Positions 5,533-11,935 of a stretch of DNA of 11,935 nucleotides are shown here, piece by piece. Origin of the DNA: Chloroflexota bacterium (GTDB taxonomy: Bacteria; Chloroflexota; Ktedonobacteria; Ktedonobacterales; Ktedonobacteraceae); assembly GCA_027316975.1 (NCBI GenBank), contig DAHVFL010000091.1, forward strand, positions 1 through 11,935, in the 5' to 3' direction. The translations under genes were made by a program, and so were the position numbers. The stretch's first letter is position 1. The number at the start of each line of letters is the position of its first letter. The notes under the pieces were generated by a model, which saw nothing but the letters and a program-made list of their open reading frames with translations, was not told where the DNA came from and did no database searches.

Positions 5533-8281
5533 ATTCATATCTTAGCACCTCAAGTGGTCGCACGCGCACCGAGCCATACGCCACCAGCGCCGCCGTAACC
5601 ATGGCAAGCAGCGCCGCTCCCACAATCAAGACGAGCACGATCAGGCCGTTGACACTGAAATTGCTACGGAAAGCGAAGCGGTTCAGCAGATTCATCGCCA
5701 GGGTCACAAGCAGCATGGCTAATGTCGCCCCCAGGCCACCAATCACGCCGTTTTCGATCAGCACTTCGCTCAGCACCGTGCTACTGGTATAGCCGACCGA
5801 CTTGAGTATACCCAGCTCGCGCCGCCGTTCCAGCATCGCCAGCGCCACCGCGTTCGCGATAATGATGATACCCGCCAGCAGCGACAAACCCGCAATTGTG
5901 CTCAGTGTCAGCAACATGTAGTTCAGGTACTGGTCGATAAAGTCTCCCAGGTTTGCCAGGTTGAACACAAACGCGGTAGGCGCGAGCTTGCCGATAGCAG
6001 CCAGCGCCTTGCCAACACTGGCCGGAGCAATCTTCATGTAGAAAATCGTCTGTGGCACACCCGTACTGAGCAACTGCACCGCGCTGGTGGTAGTCAACAA
6101 TGGCTCAAACGTCCCACCGAAGCCACTCGAGCGGTAAACGCCAACCACCGTCATCGTCACCGTTTGTTTACCATCGACACTCGCCAGCGTAATCGTACTA
6201 TTCACCCCGATACGCCCCTTCAAAGGAGCGAGATGCACAAGCGGCCACGGAATCAGCACGTTGTTCTTTCCAGCATCGCTGGCATTCAAGCTGCGCCCCT
6301 CGGAGATGGTAAGGTTCGTTTTATCGGGAACCTGGTTACTGGCAACATCAAAGCCCTGCACGCCGCTAAGCTCACCCAGTACACCATGGCGTCCCAGGCT
6401 GCTAAACGAGAAGCCAGCAGGTACATTCTTTAGCACGTCTGCAATAGCTTGAGCATTGATGGCGACCGGCACCGTCGTCGCGATAGTGTTTTGCGCCGAC
6501 TTGCTCAGACCGGGAATGGTACTTTGCCCGGATTTCAGCGCGCTCACATCGCCCTGTGAGGCAATCGTCACCACATTATACGTCAGGTTGTTCGCCAGCG
6601 CGTTATTGACGCTATCACGCAAATTCTGCCCCAGCACCAGAATCAACCCGATGGTAAACATGCCAACAAACAGGGCCAGCAGGGTCGTCGTCGTGCGCGC
6701 CCGTTGCCGGCCAATGTTGCGCAAGGCCATTTTCGTGCTGGATTTCCAGGTGCGCGGCAATAGCACCACCACAAAACCTACCACCGTCAGCGCCAGCAAC
6801 AGGTAGCCAAATGTCGGCAGAGCCAGGGCGATCAGCACCGAAAGCACGACTCCCAGCAAGAGCAAACCAAGGTATCGTAGATTAAAGCGTTCCGGCACAG
6901 GTAGTTTTCCCACCAGCAAGACCACCAGCGTGAAGAAGAGGCTCAAGAGGCCCAGGAACACAAACGCGCCATACACCGCGCCAATGCCCAGGATGACATC
7001 GTTGAGAATGACTATCGAAAGGATGCAAAACAGTACCGAGAGCAAGAGCAGCAAACCAATGGTCAGCACAACGCTACCGGTTCGATTGCCCGCCGGAAGC
7101 TCGCGAATCACATTCAACGGGCGAATATTGGCGGCCTGTACAATCGGCATCAGCCCGAAAATGAGGGCCGTCACCAGGCCAATCAAGACGCCGCCGCCAA
7201 TGGTCAGCGGATCGAGCACGAACGGGATGTTGATACTGAACGTTTGCTGCACCAGGCCGCGCACCAGGTAACTCACGCCGGTCGCAACCAGCGCGCCGAC
7301 CACGCCGCCAGCTAATCCCAACAAGCCCGCTTCGAGACCGAAGAGCAGGTACAGATCGATCCGCCTGTAGCCCGTGGTCTTGAGCATAGCAATTTCGATT
7401 TTGCGCCGCGACAACAAGACCTGCATAGTATTGACGATACCTACGCCGCCAATCAGCAGCGCCAGCAGCCCGGCGATTTCCAGAAACTTCTTGATGTTAT
7501 CCACCAGGCTCTGCTGGGATTTCAGGGCATCCGCCACCGTCTGCGTATTGGCAAGCAGAAACTGCGCATTTATCGCCTTCACCGCTGCATCAGTATGCTG
7601 CTGGTCGGCTGTGGTGATATCCACCGTGCTGAAGAGCTTTGCCGTGTTTGGCGCAACGGTAGCAAAGTAGGAGCGCGCAACCAGCATAACCCCGCTGTTC
7701 TGGGCCAGCGAGCCAGAATCCGTCACAATGCCAGCGATTTTGACCTGCAAGACCAGGCTCTTACCATCCGTATTAGAACTCCCATGCACTGTGACACTAT
7801 CGCCCACCTTTTTATTGAACTGGTCGGCGAAGCTTTTATCAACAAGTGCATTCCCATCAGTAAGCAAATTGGCAATACTACCGTTAGTGGGATTGACGAA
7901 CGTGGGCGGCGTGACCACTGGATATGTAGCAGGATCAACAACATCAACCGTAAAGTTACTGGTGACAGAGGCAGCATTCCCCAGCGCGCCCGTCGAACTG
8001 CCGAACGCGGTATAGTTGGTAATCGTGCCATTACTTTTAAGCGAGTCAAAAAAGCTCAGATCGCTTGTGTTGAACGGCTTCGTATTGGAGGTGACGTTGA
8101 TATCACCGCCATTGGCATCGCGCACGTTGCTGGTAAGCGCGTTATTGATCATCAGACCCACCAGCTGCAACGCCACTATCGCCATCACCCCCACCGCCAC
8201 GCAGAACAGCGCCAGCACAGTCCGCTGCCCGCCGCGCAGCAGCGAGCGCGTCGTGTAGTTAAAGTACATCGAGGTTTTCAT
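5531..8281 (-). CDS. ABC transporter permease, two FtsX/MacB-type domains
   Basis: A 916-residue protein made of two FtsX-like halves. Half one has TM1 (21-43), a large extracytoplasmic domain (about 45-262) and three TMs (265-285, 313-340, 358-380) with the cytoplasmic coupling motif KIEIAMLKTTGYRR. Half two has a TM (531-552), an extracytoplasmic domain (555-785) and three TMs (790-815, 833-865, 878-902) with RRELGILKSVGYT. Between them lies an extra block of about four hydrophobic segments (401-508). The family includes LolCE, MacB-type and antimicrobial-peptide permeases, in which the extracytoplasmic domains move with ATP hydrolysis. The start ATG overlaps the stop of the ATPase gene (TAATG), so the two are translationally coupled and surely partners. 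No adaptor protein gene (HlyD type) is adjacent. The substrate is unknown; lipoprotein, lipid or peptide export are the family options. Confidence 0.92.
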   Translation of the reverse strand: MKTSMYFNYTTRSLLRGGQRTVLALFCVAVGVMAIVALQLVGLMINNALTSNVRDANGGDINVTSNTKPFNTSDLSFFDSLKSNGTITNYTAFGSSTGALGNAASVTSNFTVDVVDPATYPVVTPPTFVNPTNGSIANLLTDGNALVDKSFADQFNKKVGDSVTVHGSSNTDGKSLVLQVKIAGIVTDSGSLAQNSGVMLVARSYFATVAPNTAKLFSTVDITTADQQHTDAAVKAINAQFLLANTQTVADALKSQQSLVDNIKKFLEIAGLLALLIGGVGIVNTMQVLLSRRKIEIAMLKTTGYRRIDLYLLFGLEAGLLGLAGGVVGALVATGVSYLVRGLVQQTFSINIPFVLDPLTIGGGVLIGLVTALIFGLMPIVQAANIRPLNVIRELPAGNRTGSVVLTIGLLLLLSVLFCILSIVILNDVILGIGAVYGAFVFLGLLSLFFTLVVLLVGKLPVPERFNLRYLGLLLLGVVLSVLIALALPTFGYLLLALTVVGFVVVLLPRTWKSSTKMALRNIGRQRARTTTTLLALFVGMFTIGLILVLGQNLRDSVNNALANNLTYNVVTIASQGDVSALKSGQSTIPGLSKSAQNTIATTVPVAINAQAIADVLKNVPAGFSFSSLGRHGVLGELSGVQGFDVASNQVPDKTNLTISEGRSLNASDAGKNNVLIPWPLVHLAPLKGRIGVNSTITLASVDGKQTVTMTVVGVYRSSGFGGTFEPLLTTTSAVQLLSTGVPQTIFYMKIAPASVGKALAAIGKLAPTAFVFNLANLGDFIDQYLNYMLLTLSTIAGLSLLAGIIIIANAVALAMLERRRELGILKSVGYTSSTVLSEVLIENGVIGGLGATLAMLLVTLAMNLLNRFAFRSNFSVNGLIVLVLIVGAALLAMVTAALVAYGSVRVRPLEVLRYE

Positions 8282-9027
8282 TACTTGATCCCCCCGGCCA
8301 TCGTTTCAATCGACGCGATTCTGCCATCAATGATGCGAATCGAGCGATCAGCGTGCGAGGCCACCACCGGATCGTGCGTGGCAATGATGAAGGTCTTGCC
8401 AGTTTGCTCGCGCAGGTTCGCAATCAATTGCAGCACGTTTTCCCCGTTCGTCGCGTCCAGGTTGCCCGTCGGCTCGTCCGCGATCACAAAGGCCGGGTCT
8501 GCCGCCAGCGAACGCGCAATCGCCACGCGCTGCTGCTCGCCGCCGGAAAGCTGGTTGGGCCGGTGCGTCAACCGGTGCGACAGCCCCACCAGGTCAAGCA
8601 ACTCCTTAGCGCGAGCCGATGGTGAGCCTTTGTGTTTCCCCACATACAGGGGAATCTCAACATTTTCCTGCGCCGTCAGCGTCGGAATCAGATTAAAGGC
8701 CTGGAAAACCATGCCTATTTTGCCATTGCGTACCTCGGCCAGCTTCCCCTCAGACATCGAAGTGATATCTACCCCATCGATCAACACCTGCCCGCTTGTC
8801 GGATTATCCAGCCCGGCAATAATACCCAGCAGGGTACTCTTACCCGAACCGGAAGGACCCACAATCGAGATAAACTCCCCGCTATAAATCTGAAAACTGA
8901 TCCCCCGTAATATCTCGATACGCTCTCGCCCAAGTGGTAGACTCTTCGTAATATCACGCACATCCATCACCACCGTGCGCTCGCCCTGTCGCGCCTTAGC
9001 CTCTTCAGTTTTTACCATTTCATCCAT
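8281..9027 (-). CDS. ABC transporter ATP-binding protein, LolD/MacB/FtsE-type
   Basis: From ATG 9027 the protein has 248 residues, normal for this family. Walker A is GPSGSGKST (57-65), the Q-loop is VFQAFN, the signature is LSGGEQQRVAIARSL (160-174), Walker B is FVIADEP with catalytic Glu185, and the H-loop His is at 218 (ATHD). The combination IRPTLTAQEN-like (here IPTLTAQENVEIPL) and DEPTGNLD is typical of the MacB/LolD subfamily. It supplies ATP hydrolysis for the overlapping downstream permease. ATG 9027 was chosen because AGGAG (9044-9040) precedes it and because the frame upstream, to an ATG at 9093, runs through the predicted -10 box and transcription start. The AGGAG-ATG spacing of 12 nt is longer than ideal. 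Expression is probably controlled through the TTTCAA-rich region upstream. Confidence 0.94.
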   Translation of the reverse strand: MDEMVKTEEAKARQGERTVVMDVRDITKSLPLGRERIEILRGISFQIYSGEFISIVGPSGSGKSTLLGIIAGLDNPTSGQVLIDGVDITSMSEGKLAEVRNGKIGMVFQAFNLIPTLTAQENVEIPLYVGKHKGSPSARAKELLDLVGLSHRLTHRPNQLSGGEQQRVAIARSLAADPAFVIADEPTGNLDATNGENVLQLIANLREQTGKTFIIATHDPVVASHADRSIRIIDGRIASIETMAGGIK

Positions 9028-9088
9028 GTAATACAGGAACTCCTCTCGCCTGTTAAATTGATAATGAACAGCCAGTATCCACATATAT

Positions 9089-9117
9089 AGCATACGTTAC
9101 CACATCCGGCGTTTCAA
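9089..9117 (-). promoter_or_regulatory. Predicted sigma70-type promoter of the ABC operon
   Basis: On the - strand, TTGAAA (9117-9112) and TATGCT (9094-9089) are separated by 17 nt, close to the housekeeping consensus. Transcription would start near 9082, giving a leader of about 55 nt before ATG 9027 and excluding the longer reading frame that begins at 9093. Confidence 0.6.
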
Positions 9118-9175
9118 ATTCCTTTCAAAACGAAATGCCAGATGTCATTTCGATATTTCAACATATATTGAAATA
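9112..9175. promoter_or_regulatory. Cluster of TTTCAA half-sites and two dyads upstream of the ABC promoter
   Basis: TTTCAA occurs at 9112-9117 (this is also the -35 box), 9123-9128 and 9156-9161, and inverted as TTGAAA at 9168-9173. The first two are 11 bp apart, about one helical turn. The last two are part of an 8-bp-arm dyad, TATTTCAA-CATATA-TTGAAATA (9154-9175). A second dyad, CGAAATG-N8-CATTTCG, lies at 9131-9152. The arrangement looks like a regulator binding region, but no regulator gene is in the window and the A+T content raises the chance of coincidence. Confidence 0.4.
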
Positions 9176-9270
9176 ATAACGCGCAGCCCCGGCACATGTC
9201 AAATACAAGAGCCAAACCGAAACGAACAGGTAACACACCGCATTCTCTTATACTAAGAGTAGATTACAGG

Positions 9271-9486
9271 GGCGAGATTCCCAGGGTGGGGCTTGTCTTT
9301 CACTGGTAGGTTTCTTGAAACGCGCCGGAAGAGCCTGTCATCCTGAGCGCTGCGAAGGATCTCTCGTCGGCAGCACGCAGATCCTTCGCAGCGCTCAGGA
9401 TGACAGCTGGTTACTTCTCTAGCTTCCTTCCTAAAAAACCTCCCAGTGAAAGGCGGCGGCTCTGTCCCCGCCCTGGGAATTTCGCC
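9271..9486. repeat. Nested inverted-repeat element, outer imperfect arms
   Basis: The outer arms are imperfect. 9271-9291 pairs with 9466-9486 at 19 of 21 positions, and 9297-9313 pairs with 9436-9452 at 16 of 17. Between these two paired blocks the right arm is longer than the left. The interior holds a separate, perfect inverted repeat (9335-9406). Diverged outer arms around perfect inner arms suggest that a younger element inserted into an older one. No transposase and no clear target-site duplication is visible, so it is at most a non-autonomous element. Confidence 0.8.
9335..9406. repeat. Perfect 28-bp inverted repeat of the GTCATCCTGAGCG...GAAGGATCT family
   Basis: Arms 9335-9362 and 9379-9406 are exact reverse complements with a 16-nt spacer (9363-9378). 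The arm contains GTCATCCTGAGCG and GCGAAGGATCT. On the - strand it translates to CHPERCEGS and ILRSAQDD, peptides I recognise as recurrent artefacts of a dispersed bacterial repeat in spurious annotations. The RNA would form a very stable hairpin. Confidence 0.9.
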
Positions 9487-9520
9487 TGGTAATTTGGGTA
9501 GTTTGACTCTCCATCCTTGT

Positions 9521-9610
9521 GGGTGCTTGTAGGGACGCGATTGATCGCGTCCGCTTCGTGCGAGCGCTGATCTGGGGCGGACGCGATCAATCGCGTCCCT
9601 ACAAGCACCC
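9521..9610. repeat. Perfect 34-bp inverted repeat carrying the GGACGCGAT/ATCGCGTCC palindrome in each arm
   Basis: Arms 9521-9554 and 9577-9610 are exact reverse complements around a 22-nt loop (9555-9576). Each arm contains its own near-palindrome (9533-9552 and 9579-9598), so the DNA or RNA could fold as one long hairpin or as two short ones. The right arm matches 459-484 in the phosphodiesterase gene. Outside the arms, ATCCTTGTGGGTG (9513-9525) and CACCCAGAAGGAT (9618-9630) are complementary at 12 of 13 positions, hinting at a larger decayed element. Confidence 0.9.
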
Positions 9611-9670
9611 GATTTTTCACCCAGAAGGATATAGAACCGTAATTTTGTAGGATATGCAACCAGCAACAAC

Positions 9671-9681
9671 TATGCTATACT
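9671..9681 (+). promoter_or_regulatory. Predicted extended -10 promoter of secDF
   Basis: TGC-TATACT (9673-9681) fits an extended -10 element (TGn followed by a near-consensus -10). No good -35 lies at 16-18 nt, which extended -10 promoters tolerate. Transcription would start near 9688, giving a leader of about 85 nt. It lies just downstream of the inverted repeat ending at 9610, so that repeat is probably not transcribed with secD. Confidence 0.5.
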
Positions 9682-9772
9682 GCATAGAAACTTAAAAGGA
9701 ACCCGGGCAATCATCAGAAAGCTATCGTCATTCGTCGTCACTAGATAGATCAAACGAGGGGAAACCAAAGCT

Positions 9773-11158
9773 ATGCGTCGAGGAACCTTAACCGTCCTCC
9801 TTTTCATTATTTTGCTGGCAGCGGCAGCCGTCTACATTGACCTGCCCAACACTCCCGGCATCCACATCCTGGGCATTAACAATCCGCTCACCGTTAAGCA
9901 GGGCCTGGACTTACAGGGTGGCATCAGTGTATTGCTCAAACCCGACCCGGCGCAGCGCTACGATCCCGCCACCCTGGCTCAGGAAATGCCAGCTGTGCGC
10001 AACGCCCTTGAGCAGCGCGTCAACGGTGGCCTGGGCGTCAACGAACCCAGCATTCGCCTGCAAAGTAGCAACGGCCAGCCGGCCATTCTGGTTGAACTGC
10101 CGGGCTTCAACGGCAACCAGACCAACGCCGTCAACTCGCTGCTGAAAACCGGCACCCTCGAATTCTGGAACACAGGCAGCACACCAGTACAGCTTGGCAC
10201 GGTTTTCGACCCCACCCAGTATACGGCGAACAACCCCGGTGGCAAGCCGCAGTTCACCGGTAAAGACCTCGATGCCAGCCAGGTCTACGTCAGCTACGAC
10301 ACGGCAGGAAGGCCACAGATCAGTTTTGAAATGAAGGGCGATGCGATTGGCAAATTTGGCACCTTCACCTCCCAAAATATTAACTCGTATCTGACCGTGA
10401 CGCTTGACAGAACCGTCATTGAATCAGCAACCATCTCGAGCGCCATCACCGGCCCCGGCGTCATTACCGGACAATTCACGCTCGATCAAGCCAACCAGAT
10501 TGTGACCGTGCTGAAATACGGCGCGCTGCCCATTTCGCTGGTCAGAGACAGTGAAAAAACCATCGGGGCCACGCTCGGCCAGGATTCCATCACGAAAAGC
10601 TTTATAGCCGCCATCATCGGCCTGGGCATCGTCATGCTCTTCATGCTGCTGTACTATCGCCTTCCAGGTTTTCTGGCCGACATCGCGTTGTTGCTCTACG
10701 CGCTGTTCACATTCGCCATCTTTAAGCTCATCGGCGTAGTGCTCTCCCTGGCCGGTATCGCGGGCTTCGTACTCTCTATCGGTATGGCGGTTGACGCCAA
10801 CGTGCTCATATTTGAGCGCGTCAAAGAAGAACTACGCGCGGGCAGGCTCCTCTCCGCGGCCATCGATGTCGGGTGGAAACGCGCCTGGACCTCCATCCGT
10901 GACTCCAACGTCTCGACGCTCATCACCTGTGCCGTGCTGTATGCCTTTGGCAGCAACTTTGGCGCGAGCATCATCGTTGGATTTGCCACCACGCTATTCC
11001 TGGGTGTTCTGATCAGTATGTTTACCGCCGTTGTAGTCACACGCACCTTCTTAAACCTGCTGGTGCCTACTGGCTTTGTGAATCACCCCGCACTCTTTGG
11101 GCTTCCTCCTGGCTCGATTGCCACGGCATCCCTGGCGCGGCGGAATAGCACTGTTTAA
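9773..11158 (+). CDS. secD: Protein translocase subunit SecD
   Basis: A 461-residue protein, shorter than the E. coli SecD (615) and close to the compact form seen in many bacteria. It has an N-terminal TM (about 5-21), the conserved GLDLQGGISVLL block (44-55), an extracytoplasmic P1 region (about 60-275) with LEQRVNGGLGVNEPSI, then GALPISLVRDSEKTIGATLGQDSI and five C-terminal TMs. The hallmark GMAVDANVLIFERVKEE (337-353) contains the membrane Asp341 expected to take part in proton-driven function. SecD with SecF helps pull secreted proteins out of the SecYEG channel. The start ATG 9773 is preceded by GAGGGG (9756-9761), 11 nt away. secF starts 13 nt after the stop. yajC, often found just upstream of secD, is absent from this position, where only repeats and the promoter occur. 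Confidence 0.96.
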   Translation: MRRGTLTVLLFIILLAAAAVYIDLPNTPGIHILGINNPLTVKQGLDLQGGISVLLKPDPAQRYDPATLAQEMPAVRNALEQRVNGGLGVNEPSIRLQSSNGQPAILVELPGFNGNQTNAVNSLLKTGTLEFWNTGSTPVQLGTVFDPTQYTANNPGGKPQFTGKDLDASQVYVSYDTAGRPQISFEMKGDAIGKFGTFTSQNINSYLTVTLDRTVIESATISSAITGPGVITGQFTLDQANQIVTVLKYGALPISLVRDSEKTIGATLGQDSITKSFIAAIIGLGIVMLFMLLYYRLPGFLADIALLLYALFTFAIFKLIGVVLSLAGIAGFVLSIGMAVDANVLIFERVKEELRAGRLLSAAIDVGWKRAWTSIRDSNVSTLITCAVLYAFGSNFGASIIVGFATTLFLGVLISMFTAVVVTRTFLNLLVPTGFVNHPALFGLPPGSIATASLARRNSTV

Positions 11159-11171
11159 CGAGGAGAAAGCC

Positions 11172-11935
11172 GTGTTCAATCTTGTAGGAAAACGTTACCT
11201 GTTCTTGATCATTTCACTGATCGTCATTATCCCAGGCACGCTCTCTTTGATTTTCAGGGGCCTGAACCTGGGCATCGACTTCACCCAGGGTACCAATATC
11301 GAACTACGCCCCAGGGCAGCTCTCACTACCACTCAGGTCAATGCGCTGCTTAGCCCACTGCGCCTGCAATCATTGCAGGTCATTCCAGGCAACAACACCA
11401 GCCTGCCCGGAAATCAGAACATCTGGGTGCGCCTGAATACGCGCATCGACGCCAACGTGCAAAAAGCTATTACCACCGATTTACAGACTAAATACACGAC
11501 AGCCCTTTCGGTCACGTTCGATGATCTCTCGCTCAATCCCCTCTCTGGTGCCGGCAAAGCAACCACTGTCACAGTTGTCACCATCACCAGGTTTCCCAGC
11601 AAGGTCACGCCCAAAATTAGCGACATCCAGTCTCTGCTGGCAAATTTGCCCCCTACCTCTGACCCGGCTAAAGGGCCACCGACCTCGACGCCAACACCGG
11701 CAGTTACCACAACGCCGACCGCGACGGCCACAGTGAACGGGACCGGCACAGCAACGCCAACAGTGACAGCCACACCGAAAACCACACCGACCGCGACGGC
11801 CACGCCCAAAACCACGCCAACAGCCGCTTCTTCGCCAATTGTAGCTGTATCGCCAATCCCTACTGTTGTAGATACCAACCCGTCCAAGATTCCCGTGTCG
11901 GTCGCTGCGGTCTACCAGGGACAGACCACACAAAC
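11172..11935 (+). CDS. secF: Protein translocase subunit SecF (3' partial), with Thr/Pro-rich insert
   Basis: The gene starts with GTG 11172, preceded by AGGAG (11161-11165) with ideal 6-nt spacing, and stays open to the window edge (254 codons visible). Residues 8-28 form TM1, followed by GLNLGIDFTQGTNIEL (30-45), the SecF signature; the usual GGT is QGT here. The segment from about 46 onward is the extracytoplasmic P1 domain. Unusually, residues about 160-225 form a Thr/Pro/Ala-rich low-complexity stretch with TPTATATP-type repeats. After it the sequence returns to an ordered-looking pattern (KIPVSVAAVYQG), so this is an insertion, not a C-terminal tail. The remaining TMs with the second conserved motif lie outside the window. 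It partners SecD in the same operon. Confidence 0.93.
   Translation, partial: MFNLVGKRYLFLIISLIVIIPGTLSLIFRGLNLGIDFTQGTNIELRPRAALTTTQVNALLSPLRLQSLQVIPGNNTSLPGNQNIWVRLNTRIDANVQKAITTDLQTKYTTALSVTFDDLSLNPLSGAGKATTVTVVTITRFPSKVTPKISDIQSLLANLPPTSDPAKGPPTSTPTPAVTTTPTATATVNGTGTATPTVTATPKTTPTATATPKTTPTAASSPIVAVSPIPTVVDTNPSKIPVSVAAVYQGQTTQ
11649..11840 (+). repeat. Low-complexity Thr/Pro-coding repeat in secF
   Basis: Short imperfect repeats encode TPTATAT, TATPTVTATP, KTTPTATATP and KTTPTA. The string CGACCGCGACGGCCAC recurs (about 11715-11730 and 11788-11803). Such Thr/Pro linkers are common in extracellular parts of Chloroflexota proteins and usually act as flexible spacers. Confidence 0.8.

Larger units (their letters stand above)
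9028..9772. other. Long divergent intergenic region (no credible protein gene)
   Basis: This 745-nt stretch separates the divergent ABC operon and secDF. It contains the ABC promoter and dyads (9089-9175), a small dyad CTCTTA-TAC-TAAGAG (9245-9259), a nested inverted-repeat element (9271-9486), a second inverted-repeat element (9521-9610) and the secD promoter. Open frames crossing 9253-9669 on the - strand are explained by the repeats, not by protein coding. In the stretch 9176-9244 I see nothing recognisable. Confidence 0.75.

Noticed and set aside
7595..8887. 430-codon frame on the + strand
   Set aside because: It lies opposite the ABC permease and ATPase genes, spans their junction, has no recognisable domain, and its composition is that of an antisense shadow.
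9271..9610. tRNA, riboswitch or structured ncRNA gene
   Set aside because: The pairing is explained by long perfect inverted repeats typical of repeat elements; no cloverleaf or known riboswitch core is seen, and the secD promoter lies downstream of it.
9253..9669. Open reading frames on the - strand (138 and 82 codons) across the intergenic repeats
   Set aside because: They are made almost wholly of inverted-repeat sequence. The peptides CHPERCEGS and ILRSAQDD are the well-known false translation of a dispersed repeat, and no ribosome binding site or domain is seen.
1..11935. A new defence, secretion or biosynthetic system
   Set aside because: All clear genes belong to known families (SecDF, ABC FtsX-type, MFS, GNAT, nucleotidyltransferase, Ser/Thr kinase, phosphodiesterase), and their arrangement does not match or suggest a joint multi-gene system.

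Overview
The window looks like chromosomal DNA of a Chloroflexota bacterium, most likely near the Ktedonobacteria. This is inferred from four things: a Ser/Thr kinase with an N-terminal zinc ribbon and a C-terminal membrane domain, Thr/Pro linkers of the TPTATATP type, secD and secF as separate adjacent genes, and intergenic DNA full of palindromic repeats. No rRNA or other phylogenetic marker is present, so the placement is tentative.

Layout. Positions 1-3709 are on the + strand: the 3' part of an alkaline-phosphatase-superfamily phosphodiesterase, a 12-TM MFS transporter overlapping it by 7 nt, a Pol-beta-type nucleotidyltransferase and a GNAT acetyltransferase. Positions 3727-9027 are on the - strand. 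In transcription order they hold a LolD/MacB-type ABC ATPase and a 916-aa FtsX-type permease (stop and start overlap as TAATG), a 66-bp perfect palindrome that probably terminates that operon, and then the kinase. Positions 9028-9772 are a long divergent intergenic region. It carries the ABC promoter with a cluster of TTTCAA half-sites, a nested inverted repeat (9271-9486), a second large inverted repeat (9521-9610) and an extended -10 promoter for secDF. Positions 9773-11935 are secD and the first 254 codons of secF, which runs off the window.

How the genes work together. SecD and SecF form the proton-driven accessory complex of the Sec translocon. The ABC ATPase and permease form one export or mechanotransmission-type complex. 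The phosphodiesterase and MFS genes are translationally coupled by their overlap. The nucleotidyltransferase and GNAT genes are 31 nt apart and may form a small accessory pair. The kinase gene stands alone.

Most striking features. The phosphodiesterase gene contains an in-frame low-complexity insert: six perfect 18-bp repeats (ESGRQT) ending in a palindrome that recurs, 25 of 26 nt identical, in the intergenic repeat 9 kb away. The predicted extracytoplasmic domain of SecF carries a long Thr/Pro-rich stretch. I found no evidence for a new multi-gene defence, biosynthetic or mobile system. The novelty here lies in the repeat elements and unusual domain insertions.
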